In this document: positions 45,596-60,500 of the stretch, in pieces
How the letters are laid out: every line of letters begins with the position of its first letter
Numbering within the stretch: the stretch's first letter is position 1
NCBI GenBank assembly: GCA_037013495.1
Contig: CM072801.1
Location: forward strand, 38,986,001-39,050,000
Length of the DNA stretch: 64,000 nt
Direction of reading: 5' to 3'
DNA from: Hippophae tibetana
Taxonomy: Eukaryota; Streptophyta; Magnoliopsida; Rosales; Elaeagnaceae
Notes under the pieces: generated by a model
Seen by the model: only the letters and a program-made list of their open reading frames with translations
Told to the model about the DNA's origin: nothing
Databases searched by the model: none
Made by a program: the position numbers and the translations under genes

Positions 45596-48500
45596 CTAGG
45601 TTATTAATATTGGTTGCAACCTTAAACTGTTGAAACTTTTAATTCCTGCATCGAAATGACTACTATAATGTATCAAATCATAGCTATCTCGAATCCTAAA
45701 AACAAACTGGGAGAATAGTTTACTTATCAGAATTTGTTTAATCAAAATTACTTCGTTTACACTACTACCCAACCTCTGATAGTTAGGTGGCATCTCATTG
45801 CGTTTTTTTCTGTTCTTGTTCTTTTGGGTTCCAATTTGATCATCTTAACCTTGTTCTAAGTAATTTAATCATTCTTAATCCTATGAGTTCCTAGGTTGTC
45901 CGCCTAAAAGTTCTGCATCATTAGTGATCAAGGCCTTGGTTGCTGAAAATATGCTATCTATCTTCATATATTTATCTTTTGATTTTTACATTTAAAACAA
46001 CTTTGTCCATTGAATTTTTTTGCTTTCAGAAGTCACAAATTACATAGAGAGATAGATATTTGTGTACCAACTCTTGTGTTTTCTTTCAATTTTTTTGTAA
46101 TTATTTTGTCTTTCGATATCATTTCCTTTCTTTCCTTAAATTCTTTGTACCTTTTTCAGATTTATGTTTTCTGTGTTCAACCTATCTTTTTTCTTGAAGG
46201 AAACAATAGAGCAACTCCAGTTCGCAGTTTCAAGCAAACTAGGTTATTAATATTGGTTGCAACCTTAAACTGTTGAAACTTTTAATTCGTGCATCAAAAT
46301 AACTTTAATAATGTATCAAATCATAGCTATTTCGAATCCTAAAAACACAGTAGAAATATAGTTTAGTTATCAGAATTTGTTTAATCAAAATAAATCTGTT
46401 TACACTATTTGCCAACCTCTAATAGTTAGGTGGCATCTCGTTGCGTTGTTTTTTGTTCTTCTTCTTTTGGGTTCCAATTTGATCATCTTAACCCTGTTCT
46501 AAGCAATTTAATCATTCTTAATCCTTTTAGTTCCTAGGTTTTCTGCCAAAAAGTTTCGCATCATTTGGTATCAAAGCCTTGGTTGCTGAAAGTATGCTAT
46601 CTATCTTCATATATTTATCTTTTGATTTTTACATTTAAAACAACTTTGTCCATTGATTTTTTTTGCTTTCATAAGTCACAAATTACATAGAAAGATACAT
46701 ATTTGTGTACCAAGTCTTGTGTTTTCTTTCAATTTTGGTGTCATTATTTTGTCTTTCAATTTCATTTCCTTTCTTTCTTTAAATTCTTTGTACCTTTTTC
46801 TTGTTTTATGTTTTCTGTTTACCACCTATCTTTTTTCTTTAAATAAACAATAGAGTTACTTGAGTTCGTAGTTTCAACAAAACTAGGTTATTAATATTGC
46901 TTGCAACGTTAAACTGTTAAAACTTTTAATTCGTGCATCGAAATGACTATTATAATGTATCAAATCGTAGCTATTTCGAATCCTAAAAACACACTAGAAG
47001 AATAGTTTAGTTATTAGAATTTGTTTAATCAAAATTACTCTATTTACACTATTTGCCAACCTCTAATAGTTAGGTGGGATCTCGTTGGGTTGTTTTTTGT
47101 TCTTCTTTTGGGTTCTAATTTGATCATCTTAACCCTGTTCTAAGCAATTTAATCATTTTTTAATCCTTTGAGTTCCTAGGTTGTCCGCCTAAAATTTCAG
47201 CATCATTTGGTATCAAAGCCTTGGTTGCTGAAAATATGCTATCTATCTTCATATATTTATCTTTTGATTTTTACATTTAAAACAACTTTGTCCATTGCTT
47301 TTTTGTGCTTTCATAAGTCACAAATTACATAGAAAGATACATATTTGTGTACCAACTCTTGTGTTTTCTTTCAATTTTGTTGTAATTATTTGATCTTTCG
47401 ATTTCATTTCCTATATTTCTTTAAATTCTTTGAACCTTTTTCTTGTTTTATGTTTTCTGTGTTGAACATATCTTTTTTCTTGAAGGAAACAATAGATCTA
47501 CTCCAGTTCGCAGTTTCGAGAAAACTAGGTTATTAATATTGGTTGCAACCTTAAACTGTTGAAACTTTTAATTCATGCATCGAAATGACTATTATAATGT
47601 ATCAAATCGTAGCTATTTCGAATCCTAAAAACACACTAGAAGAATAGTTTAGTTATTAGAATTTCTTTAATCAAAATTACTCTCTTTACACTATTTGCCA
47701 ACCTCTAATAGTTAGGTGGGATCTCGTTGGGTTGTTTTTTGTTCTTCTTCTTTTGGGTTCCAATTTGATCATCTTAACCCTATTCTAAGTAATTTAATCA
47801 ATTTTAATCGTTTGAGTTCCTAGGTTGTCTGCCTAAAAGTTCCGTATCATTTCATATCAAAGCCTTGGTTGCTGAAAATATATACTATATATCTTCATAT
47901 CTTTATCTTTTGATTTTTACATTTAAAACAACTTTGTCCATTGATTTTTTTGCTTTCATAGGTCACAAATTACATAGAAAGATAGATATTTGTGTACCAA
48001 CTCTTGTGTTTTCTTTCAATTTTGTTGTAATTATTTTGTCTTTCGATTTCATTTCCTTTCTTTCTTTAAATTCTTTGTACCTTTTTCAGTTTTTTGTTAT
48101 CTGTGTTCAACCTATCTTTTTTCTTGAAGGAAACAATAGAGCAACTCCAGTTTGCAGTTTCAAGCAAACTAGGTTATTAATATTGGTTGCAACCTTAAAC
48201 TGGTGAAACTTTTAACTCGTGCATCGAAATAACTATTATAATGTATCAAATCATAGCTATTTCGAATCCCAAAAACACACTAGAAGAATAGTTTAGTTAT
48301 TAGAATTTCTTTAATCAAAATAACTTTGTTTACCATATTTGCCAACCTCTAATAGTTAGGTGGGATCTCGTTGGCTTGTTTTTTGTTCTTCTTCTTTTGG
48401 GTTCCAATTTGATCATCTTAACCCTGTTCTAAGTAATTTAATCATTTTTAATCCTTTGAGTTCCTAGGTTGTCCGCCTAAAAGTTCCGCATCATTTCATA

Positions 48501-51500
48501 TCAAAGCCTTTGTTGCTGAAAATATATACTATATATCTTCATATATTTATCTTTTGATTTTTACATTTAAAACAACTTTGTCCATTGAAGTTTTTTTGCT
48601 TTCATAAGTCACAAATTACATAGAGAGATAGATATTTGTGTACCAAGTCTTGTGTTTTCTTTCAATTTTGTTGTAATTATTTTGTCTTTCGATTTCATTT
48701 CCTTTCTTTCTTTAAATTATTTGTACCTTTTTCAGATTTATGTTTTCTGTGTTCAACCTATCTTTTTTCTTGAAGGAAACAATAGAGCAATTCCAGTTCG
48801 CAGTTTCAAGCAAACTAGGTTATTAATATTGGTTGCAACCTTAAACTGTTGAAACTTTTAATTCGTGCATCAAAATAACTTTTATAATGTATCAAATCAT
48901 AGCTATTTCGAATCCTAAACACACACTAGAAATATAGTTTAGTTATCAGAATTTGTTTAATCAAAATTACTCTGTTTACACTATTTGCCATCTTCTAATA
49001 GTTAGGTGGCATCTCGTTGCGTTGTTTTTTGTTCTTCTTCTTTTGGGTTCCCATTTGATCATCTTAACCCTATTCTAAGCAATTTAATCATTCTTAATCC
49101 TTTGAGTTCCTAGGTTGTCTTCCTAAAAGTTCTGCATCATTTGTTATCAAAGCCTTGGTTGCTGAAAATATGCTATCTATCTTCATATATTTATCTTTTG
49201 ATTTTTACATTTAAAACAACTTTGTCCATTGATTTTTTGTGCTTTCATAAGTCACAAATTACATAGAAAGATACATATTTGTGTACCAAGTCTTGTGTTT
49301 TCTTTCAATTTTGGTGTCATTATTTTGTCTTTCAATTTCATTTCCTTTCTTTCTTTAAATTCTTTGTACCTTTTTCTTGTTTTATGTTTTCTGTTTTCAA
49401 CCTATCTTTTTTCTTTAAAGAAACAATAGAGCTACTCCAGTTCGGAGTTTCAACAAAACTAGGTTATTAATATTGGTTGCAACCTTAAACTGTTGAAACT
49501 TTTAATTCCTGCTTCGAAATGACTATTATAATGTATCAAATCATAGCTATTTCGAATCCTAAAAAGAAACTGGTAGAATTGTTTACTTATTAGAATTTGT
49601 TTAATCAAAATTACTTCGTTTACACTACTTCCCAAACTCTAATAGTTAGGTGGCATCTCATTGCGTTGTTTTCTGTTATTTTTTTGGGTTCCAATTTGAT
49701 CATCTTAACCCTATTCTAAACAATTTAAGCATTCTTAATCCATTGAGTTCCTATTTGTCCGCCTAAAGGTTCCGCATCATTTGGTGTCAAAGCCTTGGTT
49801 GCTGAAAATATGCTATATATCTTCATATATTTATCTTTTGATTTTTACATTTAAAACAACTTTGTCCATTGAATTTTTGTGCTTTCATAAGTCACATATT
49901 ACATAGAAAGATAGATATTTGTATACCAACTCTTGTTTTTTCTTTCAAATTTGTTGTCTTTATTTTGTCTTTCGATTTCATTTCCTATATTTCTTTAAAT
50001 TCTTTGAACCTTTTTCTTTTTTTATGTTTTCTGTGTTGAACATATCTTTTTTCTTGAAGGAAACAATAGAGCTACTCCAGTTCACAGTTTCAACAAAACT
50101 AGGTTATTAATATTGGTTGCAACCTTAAACTGTTGAAACTTTTAATTCCTGCATCGAAATGACTACTATAATGTATCAAATCATAGCTATTTCGAATCCT
50201 AAAAACAAACTGGCAGAATAGTTTACTTATCAGAATTTGTTTAATCAAAATTACTTCGTTTACACTACTACCCAACCTCTGATAGTTAGGTGGCATCTCA
50301 TTGCGTTTTTTTCTGTTCTTGTTCTTTTGGGTTCCAATTTGATCATCTTAACCTTGTTCTAAGTAATTTAATCATTCTTAATCCTATGAGTTCCTAGGTT
50401 GTCCGCCTAAAAGTTCTGCATCATTAGTGATCAAGGCCTTGGTTGCTGAAAATATGCTATCTATCTTCATATATTTATCTTTTGATTTTTACATTTAAAA
50501 CAACTTTGTCCATTGAATTTTTTTGCTTTCAGAAGTCACAAATTACATAGAGAGATAGATATTTGTGTACCAACTCTTGTGTTTTCTTTCAATTTTGTTG
50601 TAATTATTTTGTCTTTCGATATCATTTCCTTTCTTTCCTTAAATTCTTTGTACCTTTTTCAGATTTATGTTTTCTGTGTTCAACCTATCTTTTTTCTTGA
50701 AGGAAACAATAGAGCAACTCTAGTTCGCAGTTTCAAGCAAACTAGGTTATTAATATTGGTTGCAACCTTAAACTGTTGAAACTTTTAATTCGTGCATCAA
50801 AATAACTTTAATAATGTATCAAATCATAGCTATTTCGAATCCTAAAAACACAGTAGAAATATAGTTTAGTTATCAGAATTTGTTTAATCAAAATAAATCT
50901 ATTTACACTATTTGCCAACCTCTAATAGTTAGGTGGCATCTCGTTGCGTTGTTTTTTGTTCTTCTTCTTTTGGGTTCCAATTTGATCATCTTAACCCTGT
51001 TCTAAGCAATTTAATCATTCTTAATCCTTTTAGTTCCTAGGTTTTCTGCCAAAAAGTTTCGCATCATTTGGTATCAAAGCCTTGGTTGCTGAAAGTATGC
51101 TATCTATCTTCATATATTTATCTTTTGATTTTTACATTTAAAACAACTTTGTCCATTGATTTTTTTTGCTTTCATAAGTCACAAATTACATAGAAAGATA
51201 CATATTTGTGTACCAAGTCTTGTGTTTTCTTTCAATTTTGGTGTCATTATTTTGTCTTTCAATTTCATTTCCTTTCTTTCTTTAAATTCTTTGTACCTTT
51301 TTCTTGTTTTATGTTTTCTGTTTACCACCTATCTTTTTTCTTTAAATAAACAATAGAGTTACTTGAGTTCGTAGTTTCAACAAAACTAGGTTATTAATAT
51401 TGCTTGCAACGTTAAACTGTTAAAACTTTTAATTCGTGCATCGAAATGACTATTATAATGTATCAAATCGTAGCTATTTCGAATCCTAAAAACACACTAG

Positions 51501-54500
51501 AAGAATAGTTTAGTTATTAGAATTTGTTTAATCAAAATTACTCTATTTACACTATTTGCCAACCTCTAATAGTTAGGTGGGATCTCGTTGGGTTGTTTTT
51601 TGTTCTTCTTTTGGGTTCTAATTTGATCATCTTAACCCTGTTCTAAGCAATTTAATCATTTTTTAATCCTTTGAGTTCCTAGGTTGTCCGCCTAAAATTT
51701 CAGCATCATTTGGTATCAAAGCCTTGGTTGCTGAAAATATGCTATCTATCTTCATATATTTATCTTTTGATTTTTACATTTAAAACAACTTTGTCCATTG
51801 CTTTTTTGTGCTTTCATAAGTCACAAATTACATAGAAAGATACATATTTGTGTACCAAGTCTTGTGTTTTCTTTCAATTTTGGTGTCATTATTTTGTCTT
51901 TCAATTTCATTTCCTTTCTTTCTTTAAATTCTTTGTACCTTTTTCTTGTTTTATGTTTTCTGTTTACCACCTATCTTTTTTCTTTAAATAAACAATAGAG
52001 TTACTTGAGTTCGTAGTTTCAACAAAACTAGGTTATTAATATTGCTTGCAACGTTAAACTGTTAAAACTTTTAATTCGTGCATCGAAATGACTATTATAA
52101 TGTATCAAATCGTAGCTATTTCGAATCCTAAAAACACACTAGAAGAATAGTTTAGTTATTAGAATTTGTTTAATCAAAATTACTCTATTTACACTATTTG
52201 CCAACCTCTAATAGTTAGGTGGGATCTCGTTGGGTTGTTTTTTGTTCTTCTTTTGGGTTCTAATTTGATCATCTTAACCCTGTTCTAAGCAATTTAATCA
52301 TTTTTTAATCCTTTGAGTTCCTAGGTTGTCCGCCTAAAATTTCAGCATCATTTGGTATCAAAGCCTTGGTTGCTGAAAATATGCTATCTATCTTCATATA
52401 TTTATCTTTTGATTTTTACATTTAAAACAACTTTGTCCATTGCTTTTTTGTGCTTTCATAAGTCACAAATTACATAGAAAGATACATATTTGTGTACCAA
52501 CTCTTGTGTTTTCTTTCAATTTTGTTGTAATTATTTGATCTTTCGATTTCATTTCCTATATTTCTTTAAATTCTTTGAACCTTTTTCTTGTTTTATATTT
52601 TCTGTGTTGAACATATCTTTTTTCTTGAAGGAAACAATAGATCTACTCCAGTTCGCAGTTTCGAGAAAACTAGGTTATTAATATTGGTTGCAACCTTAAA
52701 CTGTTGAAACTTTTAATTCATGCATCGAAATGACTATTATAATGTATCAAATCGTAGCTATTTCGAATCCTAAAAACACACTAGAAGAATAGTTTAGTTA
52801 TTAGAATTTCTTTAATCAAAATTACTCTCTTTACACTATTTGCCAACCTCTAATAGTTAGGTGGGATCTCGTTGGGTTGTTTTTTGTTCCTCTTCTTTTG
52901 GGTTCTAATTTGATCATCTTAACCCTGTTCTAAGCAATTTAATCATTTTTTAATCCTTTGAGTTCCTAGGTTGTCCGCCTAAAATTTCAGCATCATTTGT
53001 TATCAAAGCCTTGATTGCTGAAGATATGCTATCTATCTTCATATATTTATCTTTTGATTTTTACATTTAAAACAACTTTGTCCATTGATTTTTTGTGCTT
53101 TCATAAGTCACAAATTACATAGAAAGATACATATTTGTGTACCAACTCTTGTGTTTTCTTTCAATTTTGTTGTAATTATTTTGTCTTTCGATTTCATTTC
53201 CTATATTTCTTTAAATTCTTTGACCCTTTTTCTTGTTTTATGTTTTCTGTGTTGAACATATCTTTTTTCTTGAAGGAAACAATAGATCTACTCCAGTTCG
53301 CAGTTTCAAGAAAACTAGGTTATTAATATTGGTTGCAACGTTAAACTGTTGAAGCTTTTAATTCATGCATCGAAATGACTATTATAATGTATCAAATCGT
53401 AGCTATTTCAAATCCTAAAAACACACTAGAAGACTAGTTTAGTTATTAGAATTTCTTTAATCAAAATTACTCTATTTCAATATTTGCCAACTTCTAATAG
53501 TTAGGTGGGATCTCGTTGGGTTGTTTTTTGCTCATCTTCTTTTGGGTTCTAATTTGATCATCTTAACCCTCTTCTAAGCAATTTAATCATTTTTAATCTT
53601 TTGAGTTCCTAGGTTGTCCGCCTAAAAGTTCCGCATCATTTCATATCAAAGCCATGGTTGATGAAAATATGCTATCTATCTTCATATATTTATCTTTTGA
53701 TTTTTACATTTAAAACAACTTTGTCCATTGAATTTTTGTGCTTTCATAAGTCAAATATTACATAGAAAGATAGATATTTGTATACCAACTCTTGTTTTTT
53801 CTTTGAAATTTATTGTCTTTATTTTGTCTTTCGATTTCATTTCCTATATTTCTTTAAATTCTTTGAACCTTTTTCTTTTTTTATGTTTTCTGTGTTGAAC
53901 ATATCTTTTTTCTTGAAGGAAACAATAGAGCTACTCCAGTTCGCAGTTTCAACAAAACTAGGTTATTAATATTGGTTGCAACCTTAAACTGTTGAAACTT
54001 TTAATTCCTGCATCGAAATGACTACTATAATGTATCAAATCATAGCTATCTCGAATCCTAAAAACAAACTGGGAGAATAGTTTACTTATCAGAATTTGTT
54101 TAATCAAAATTACTTCGTTTACACTACTACCCAACCTCTGATAGTTAGGTGGCATCTCATTGCGTTTTTTTCTGTTCTTGTTCTTTTGGGTTCCAATTTG
54201 ATCATCTTAACCTTGTTCTAAGTAATTTAATCATTCTTAATCCTATGAGTTCCTCGGTTGTCCGCCTAAAAGTTCTGCATCATTAGTGATCAAGGCCTTG
54301 GTTGCTGAAAATATGCTATCTATCTTCATATATTTATCTTTTGATTTTTACATTTAAAACAACTTTGTCCATTGAATTTTTTTGCTTTCAGAAGTCACAA
54401 ATTACATAGAGAGATAGATATTTGTGTACCAACTCTTGTGTTTTCTTTCAATTTTTTTGTAATTATTTTGTCTTTCGATATCATTTCCTTTCTTTCCTTA

Positions 54501-57500
54501 AATTCTTTGTACCTTTTTCAGATTTATGTTTTCTGTGTTCAACCTATCTTTTTTCTTGAAGGAAACAATAGAGCAACTCCAGTTCGCAGTTTCAAGCAAA
54601 CTAGGTTATTAATATTGGTTAAAACCTTAAACTGTTGAAACTTTTAATTCGTGCATCAAAATAACTTTAATAATGTATCAAATCATAGCTATTTCGAATC
54701 CTAAAAACACAGTAGAAATATAGTTTAGTTATCAGAATTTGTTTAATCAAAATAAATCTGTTTACACTATTTGCCAACCTCTAATAGTTAGGTGGCATCT
54801 CGTTGCGTTGTTTTTTGTTCTTCTTCTTTTGGGTTCCAATTTGATCATCTTAACCCTGTTCTAAGCAATTTAATCATTCTTAATCCTTTTAGTTCCTAGG
54901 TTTTCTGCCAAAAAGTTTCGCATCATTTGGTATCAAAGCCTTGGTTGCTGAAAGTATGCTATCTATCTTCATATATTTATCTTTTGATTTTTACATTTAA
55001 AACAACTTTGTCCATTGATTTTTTTTGCTTTCATAAGTCACAAATTACATAGAAAGATACATATTTGTGTACCAAGTCTTGTGTTTTCTTTCAATTTTGG
55101 TGTCATTATTTTGTCTTTCAATTTCATTTCCTTTCTTTCTTTAAATTCTTTGTACCTTTTTCTTGTTTTATGTTTTCTGTTTACCACCTATCTTTTTTCT
55201 TTAAATAAACAATAGAGTTACTTGAGTTCGTAGTTTCAACAAAACTAGGTTATTAATATTGCTTGCAACGTTAAACTGTTAAAACTTTTAATTCGTGCAT
55301 CGAAATGACTATTATAATGTATCAAATCGTAGCTATTTCGAATCCTAAAAACACACTAGAAGAATAGTTTAGTTATTAGAATTTGTTTAATCAAAATTAC
55401 TCTATTTACACTATTTGCCAACCTCTAATAGTTAGGTGGGATCTCGTTGGGTTGTTTTTTGTTCTTCTTTTGGGTTCTAATTTGATCATCTTAACCCTGT
55501 TCTAAGCAATTTAATCATTTTTTAATCCTTTGAGTTCCTAGGTTGTCCGCCTAAAATTTCAGCATCATTTGGTATCAAAGCCTTGGTTGCTGAAAATATG
55601 CTATCTATCTTCATATATTTATCTTTTGATTTTTACATTTAAAACAACTTTGTCCATTGCTTTTTTGTGCTTTCATAAGTCACAAATTACATAGAAAGAT
55701 ACATATTTGTGTACCAACTCTTGTGTTTTCTTTCAATTTTGTTGTAATTATTTGATCTTTCGATTTCATTTCCTATATTTCTTTAAATTCTTTGAACCTT
55801 TTTCTTGTTTTATGTTTTCTGTGTTGAACATATCTTTTTTCTTGAAGGAAACAATAGATCTACTCCAGTTCGCAGTTTCGAGAAAACTAGGTTATTAATA
55901 TTGGTTGCAACCTTAAACTGTTGAAACTTTTAATTCCTGCATCGAAATGACTACTATAATGTATCAAATCATAGCTATCTCGAATCCTAAAAACAAACTG
56001 GGAGAATAGTTTACTTATCAGAATTTGTTTAATCAAAATTACTTCGTTTACACTACTACCCAACCTCTGATAGTTAGGTGGCATCTCATTGCGTTTTTTT
56101 CTGTTCTTCTTCTTTTGGGTTCCAATTTGATCATCTTAACCTTGTTCTAAGTAATTTAATCATTCTTAATCCTATGAGTTCCTAGGTTGTCCGCCTAAAA
56201 GTTCTGCATCATTAGTGATCAAGGCCTTGGTTGCTGAAAATATGCTATCTATCTTCATATATTTATCTTTTGATTTTTACATTTAAAACAACTTTGTCCA
56301 TTGAATTTTTTTGCTTTCAGAAGTCACAAATTACATAGAGAGATAGATATTTGTGTTCCAACTCTTGTGTTTTCTTCCAATTTTTTTGTAATTATTTTGT
56401 CTTTCGATATCATTTCCTTTCTTTCCTTAAATTCTTTGTACCTTTTTCAGATTTATGTTTTCTGTGTTCAACCTATCTTTTTTCTTGAAGGAAACAATAG
56501 AGCAACTCCAGTTCGCAGTTTCAAGCAAACTAGGTTATTAATATTGGTTGCAACCTTAAACTGTTGAAACTTTTAATTCGTGCATCAAAATAACTTTAAT
56601 AATGTATCAAATCATAGCTATTTCGAATCCTAAAAACACAGTAGAAATATAGTTTAGTTATCAGAATTTGTTTAATCAAAATAAATCTATTTACACTATT
56701 TGCCAACCTCTAATAGTTAGGTGGCATCTCGTTGCGTTGTTTTTTGTTCTTCTTCTTTTGGGTTCCAATTTGATCATCTTAACCCTGTTCTAAGCAATTT
56801 AATCATTCTTAATCCTTTTAGTTCCTAGGTTTTCTGCCAAAAAGTTTCGCATCATTTGGTATCAAAGCCTTGGTTGCTGAAAGTATGCTATCTATCTTCA
56901 TATATTTATCTTTTGATTTTTACATTTAAAACAACTTTGTCCATTGATTTTTTTTGCTTTCATAAGTCACAAATTACATAGAAAGATACATATTTGTGTA
57001 CCAAGTCTTGTGTTTTCTTTCAATTTTGGTGTCATTATTTTGTCTTTCAATTTCATTTCCTTTCTTTCTTTAAATTCTTTGTACCTTTTTCTTGTTTTAT
57101 GTTTTCTGTTTACCACCTATCTTTTTTCTTTAAATAAACAATAGAGTTACTTGAGTTCGTAGTTTCAACAAAACTAGGTTATTAATATTGCTTGCAACGT
57201 TAAACTGTTAAAACTTTTAATTCGTGCATCGAAATGACTATTATAATGTATCAAATCGTAGCTATTTCGAATCCTAAAAACACACTAGAAGAATAGTTTA
57301 GTTATTAGAATTTGTTTAATCAAAATTACTCTACTTACACTATTTGCCAACCTCTAATAGTTAGGTGGGATCTCGTTGGGTTGTTTTTTGTTCTTCTTTT
57401 GGGTTCTAATTTGATCATCTTAACCCTGTTCTAAGCAATTTAATCATTTTTTAATCCTTTGAGTTCCTAGGTTGTCCGCCTAAAATTTCAGCATCATTTG

Positions 57501-60500
57501 GTATCAAAGCCTTGGTTGCTGAAAATATGCTATCTATCTTCATATATTTATCTTTTGATTTTTACATTTAAAACAACTTTGTCCATTGCTTTTTTGTGCT
57601 TTCATAAGTCACAAATTACATAGAAAGATACATATTTGTGTACCAACTCTTGTGTTTTCTTTCAATTTTGTTGTAATTATTTGATCTTTCGATTTCATTT
57701 CCTATATTTCTTTAAATTCTTTGAACCTTTTTCTTGTTTTATGTTTTCTGTGTTGAACATATCTTTTTTCTTGAAGGAAACAATAGATCTACTCCAGTTC
57801 GCAGTTTCGAGAAAACTAGGTTATTAATATTGGTTGCAACCTTAAACTGTTGAAACTTTTAATTCATGCATCGAAATGACTATTATAATGTATCAAATCG
57901 TAGCTATTTCGAATCCTAAAAACACACTAGAAGAATAGTTTAGTTATTAGAATTTCTTTAATCAAAATTACTCTCTTTACACTATTTGCCAACCTCTAAT
58001 AGTTAGGTGGGATCTCGTTGGGTTGTTTTTTGTTCTTCTTCTTTTGGGTTCCAATTTGATCATCTTAACCCTATTCTAAGTAATTTAATCAATTTTAATC
58101 GTTTGAGTTCCTAGGTTGTCTGCCTAAAAGTTCCGTATCATTTCATATCAAAGCCTTGGTTGCTGAAAATATATACTATATATCTTCATATCTTTATCTT
58201 TTGATTTTTACATTTAAAACAACTTTGTCCATTGATTTTTTTGCTTTCATAGGTCACAAATTACATAGAAAGATAGATATTTGTGTACCAACTCTTGTGT
58301 TTTCTTTCAATTTTGTTGTAATTATTTTGTCTTTCGATTTCATTTCCTTTCTTTCTTTAAATTCTTTGTACCTTTTTCAGTTTTTTGTTATCTGTGTTCA
58401 ACCTATCTTTTTTCTTGAAGGAAACAATAGAGCAACTCCAGTTTGCAGTTTCAAGCAAACTAGGTTATTAATATTGGTTGCAACCTTAAACTGGTGAAAC
58501 TTTTAACTCGTGCATCGAAATAACTATTATAATGTATCAAATCATAGCTATTTCGAATCCCAAAAACACACTAGAAGAATAGTTTAGTTATTAGAATTTC
58601 TTTAATCAAAATAACTTTGTTTACAATATTTGCCAACCTCTAATAGTTAGGTGGGATCTCGTTGGCTTGTTTTTTGTTCTTCTTCTTTTGGGTTCCAATT
58701 TGATCATCTTAACCCTGTTCTAAGTAATTTAATCATTTTTAATCCTTTGAGTTCCTAGGTTGTCCGCCTAAAAGTTCCGCATCATTTCATATCAAAGCCT
58801 TTGTTGCTGAAAATATATACTATATATCTTCATATATTTATCTTTTGATTTTTACATTTAAAACAACTTTGTCCATTGAAGTTTTTTTGCTTTCATAAGT
58901 CACAAATTACATAGAGAGATAGATATTTGTGTACCAAGTCTTGTGTTTTCTTTCAATTTTGTTGTAATTATTTTGTCTTTCGATTTCATTTCCTTTCTTT
59001 CTTTAAATTATTTGTACCTTTTTCAGATTTATGTTTTCTGTGTTCAACCTATCTTTTTTCTTGAAGGAAACAATAGAGCAATTCCAGTTCGCAGTTTCAA
59101 GCAAACTAGGTTATTAATATTGGTTGCAACCTTAAACTGTTGAAACTTTTAATTCGTGCATCAAAATAACTTTTATAATGTATCAAATCATAGCTATTTC
59201 GAATCCTAAACACACACTAGAAATATAGTTTAGTTATCACAATTTGTTTAATCAAAATTACTCTGTTTACACTATTTGCCATCTTCTAATAGTTAGGTGG
59301 CATCTCGTTGCGTTGTTTTTTGTTCTTCTTCTTTTGGGTTCCCATTTGATCATCTTAACCCTATTCTAAGCAATTTAATCATTCTTAATCCTTTGAGTTC
59401 CTAGGTTGTCTTCCTAAAAGTTCTGCATCATTTGTTATCAAAGCCTTGGTTGCTGAAAATATGCTATCTATCTTCATATATTTATCTTTTGATTTTTACA
59501 TTTAAAACAACTTTGTCCATTGATTTTTTGTGCTTTCATAAGTCACAAATTACATAGAAAGATACATATTTGTGTACCAAGTCTTGTGTTTTCTTTCAAT
59601 TTTGGTGTCATTATTTTGTCTTTCAATTTCATTTCCTTTCTTTCTTTAAATTCTTTGTACCTTTTTCTTGTTTTATGTTTTCTGTTTTCAACCTATCTTT
59701 TTTCTTTAAAGAAACAATAGAGCTACTCCAGTTCGGAGTTTCAACAAAACTAGGTTATTAATATTGGTTGCAACCTTAAACTGTTGAAACTTTTAATTCC
59801 TGCTTCGAAATGACTATTATAATGTATCAAATCATAGCTATTTCGAATCCTAAAAAGAAACTGGTAGAATTGTTTACTTATTAGAATTTGTTTAATCAAA
59901 ATTACTTCGTTTACACTACTTCCCAAACTCTAATAGTTAGGTGGCATCTCATTGCGTTGTTTTCTGTTATTTTTTTGGGTTCCAATTTGATCATCTTAAC
60001 CCTATTCTAAACAATTTAAGCATTCTTAATCCATTGAGTTCCTATTTGTCCGCCTAAAGGTTCCGCATCATTTGGTGTCAAAGCCTTGGTTGCTGAAAAT
60101 ATGCTATATATCTTCATATATTTATCTTTTGATTTTTACATTTAAAACAACTTTGTCCATTGAATTTTTGTGCTTTCATAAGTCACATATTACATAGAAA
60201 GATAGATATTTGTATACCAACTCTTGTTTTTTCTTTCAAATTTGTTGTCTTTATTTTGTCTTTCGATTTCATTTCCTATATTTCTTTAAATTCTTTCAAC
60301 CTTTTTCTTTTTTTATGTTTTCTGTGTTGAACATATCTTTTTTCTTGAAGGAAACAATAGAGCTACTCCAGTTCACAGTTTCAACAAAACTAGGTTATTA
60401 ATATTGGTTGCAACCTTAAACTGTTGAAACTTTTAATTCCTGCATCGAAATGACTACTATAATGTATCAAATCATAGCTATTTCGAATCCTAAAAACAAA